DNA from: Candidatus Coatesiibacteriota bacterium
GTDB taxonomy: Bacteria; B130-G9
Reading direction: 5' to 3'
Length of the DNA: 6,534 nucleotides
Assembly: GCA_003647755.1 (NCBI GenBank)
Contig: QMNL01000095.1
Coordinates: forward strand, 1-6,534
Below, piece by piece: positions 5,794-6,534 of the stretch; within the stretch, counting starts at the first letter, position 1, and each line of letters starts with the position of its first letter. Under the pieces are notes generated by a model, which was not told the origin of the DNA, did not search any database, and saw nothing but the letters and a program-made list of their open reading frames with translations. Made by a program: the position numbers and the translations under genes.

Positions 5794-6534
5794 ATGAAGA
5801 TCGCCTTGGTTGACGTTCCGAGCGATGGTCGGAACCTAATCTACAAGGACTGGGCGGGAGGCTATGGCACGGCGTTCTACGTCGGCAGCTCGCTCAGGGC
5901 CAGGTTTTTACAGAAGGCGAAGAGGACTGGTATCAAGCTGCCGCTTACGCGGTTTGGCTACTTGGCGGCAATCTTTAGAGAGACAGGCCACGAAGTAGGT
6001 CTCTATCATGATACTCTCCCACATTCGGCGGACGTTGTGCTGCTCCACTCATCGATAGTTGACGTCTATCACGAGCTTGCGCTGGCTGATGGGTTACGGA
6101 AACAGCTCCACGCCAAGATCGGCTTCGTCGGCCCGTTTTCAGGAGCGATGCCCGACATGTACCTTGAGCACGCCGACTTCGTAGTCAAGGGCGAGCCGGA
6201 GGAGTTCGGCTACAAAATCGCCGACCTCGGGGAGCTCTCTGGCGTCATCGAATCGGAGCCGATTGATGATCTCGACCAACTTCCGTTTCCAGACTGGTCT
6301 ATCTTCCCGCGGGAGCGATACTCCTACTACCCAAACATCAAGGCGAGGCCGTTTTTGCCGATCCTCTCCAGCCGCGGCTGCCCCTATAAGTGTAACTACT
6401 GCGCCTACCGTGCGGCGTACAAGTGGCGAGCCAGGTCGGTCGAGAATACGGTCGATGAGATCGAGCGCAACGTCAAGGACTACGGGACGCGAGGCCTTCT
6501 GTTTAGAGACCCTTTGTTTACGTGGGCTAAGCAC
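5794..6534 (+). CDS. Cobalamin-binding-domain radical SAM protein, N-terminal part (runs off the right edge)
   Basis: The frame is open from the ATG to the last base, giving 247 residues and no stop. Residues 1-140 look like a B12-binding domain of the radical SAM type: an opening strand IALVDVP, FGYLAAIFRETGHEVGLYHD at 54-73, ADVVLLHSS, GFVGPFSG at 110-117 and the closing VVKGEPEE at 130-137. A linker with LPFPDW (163-168) precedes the radical SAM core, whose cluster motif CPYKCNYC (C196, C200, C203) would bind the 4Fe-4S cluster that cleaves S-adenosylmethionine. FRDPLF at 237-242 fits the following strand. The DxHxxG motif of B12-dependent mutases is absent, which is common in this enzyme class, so cobalamin binding is inferred from the family. 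Such enzymes carry out methylations, ring rearrangements and other radical reactions; the substrate cannot be told from this part. Complete members usually have 450-600 residues, so about half is missing. The start is supported by GGGAGA nine bases upstream. Confidence 0.9.
   Translation, partial: MKIALVDVPSDGRNLIYKDWAGGYGTAFYVGSSLRARFLQKAKRTGIKLPLTRFGYLAAIFRETGHEVGLYHDTLPHSADVVLLHSSIVDVYHELALADGLRKQLHAKIGFVGPFSGAMPDMYLEHADFVVKGEPEEFGYKIADLGELSGVIESEPIDDLDQLPFPDWSIFPRERYSYYPNIKARPFLPILSSRGCPYKCNYCAYRAAYKWRARSVENTVDEIERNVKDYGTRGLLFRDPLFTWAKH

Noticed and set aside
6139..6534. A 131-residue minus-strand frame at the right edge
   Set aside because: It lies antisense to the radical SAM motif CPYKCNYC and has no recognisable domain; the plus strand is clearly the coding strand.

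Overview
The window looks like chromosomal DNA of a bacterium with moderately high GC content, probably an anaerobe or a member of an uncultured lineage. The pairing of RNase R with a DUF401 membrane protein and the many B12/radical-SAM-type features fit such an organism, but nothing in 6.5 kb allows a firm taxonomic placement. I see no rRNA, tRNA, CRISPR array, transposase or phage gene.

Layout. Positions 1-119 are the tail end of the left side and hold a small hairpin just past the last minus-strand gene. Positions 120-3539 hold two minus-strand genes, transcribed right to left: rnr (RNase R, 706 aa) followed 15 nt later by a DUF401 multi-spanning membrane protein (427 aa). They almost certainly share a transcript, and a plausible promoter lies at 3585-3613. 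Positions 3540-3812 are an intergenic stretch packed with four short hairpins (3637-3718) and a 9-bp direct repeat; it resembles a degenerate interspersed palindromic repeat rather than a gene. Positions 3813-5084 hold a minus-strand YkgJ/FliB-type cysteine-cluster protein, whose best start is a TTG codon preceded by a good ribosome binding site and not the upstream end of the open frame. Positions 5302-5520 hold a small two-helix membrane protein on the minus strand, with a strong ribosome binding site and a promoter carrying a perfect TTGACA box.

From 5794 to the right edge a plus-strand gene runs out of the window. It has no stop codon here and encodes the first 247 residues of a cobalamin-binding-domain radical SAM enzyme with an intact CxxxCxxC cluster motif. 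It is divergent from the small membrane protein, and the 273-nt space between them holds candidate promoters for both directions.

How the genes work together: rnr and the DUF401 gene form an apparent operon joining RNA turnover and an unassigned transporter-like protein. The cysteine-cluster protein and the radical SAM enzyme both probably bind metal centres, but nothing in the sequence ties them into one pathway. No clearly new biological system is visible. The points most worth a second look are the hairpin-rich intergenic region, the mis-startable cysteine-cluster gene, the small membrane protein, and the truncated radical SAM gene that may open a cell-surface or natural-product cluster to the right.
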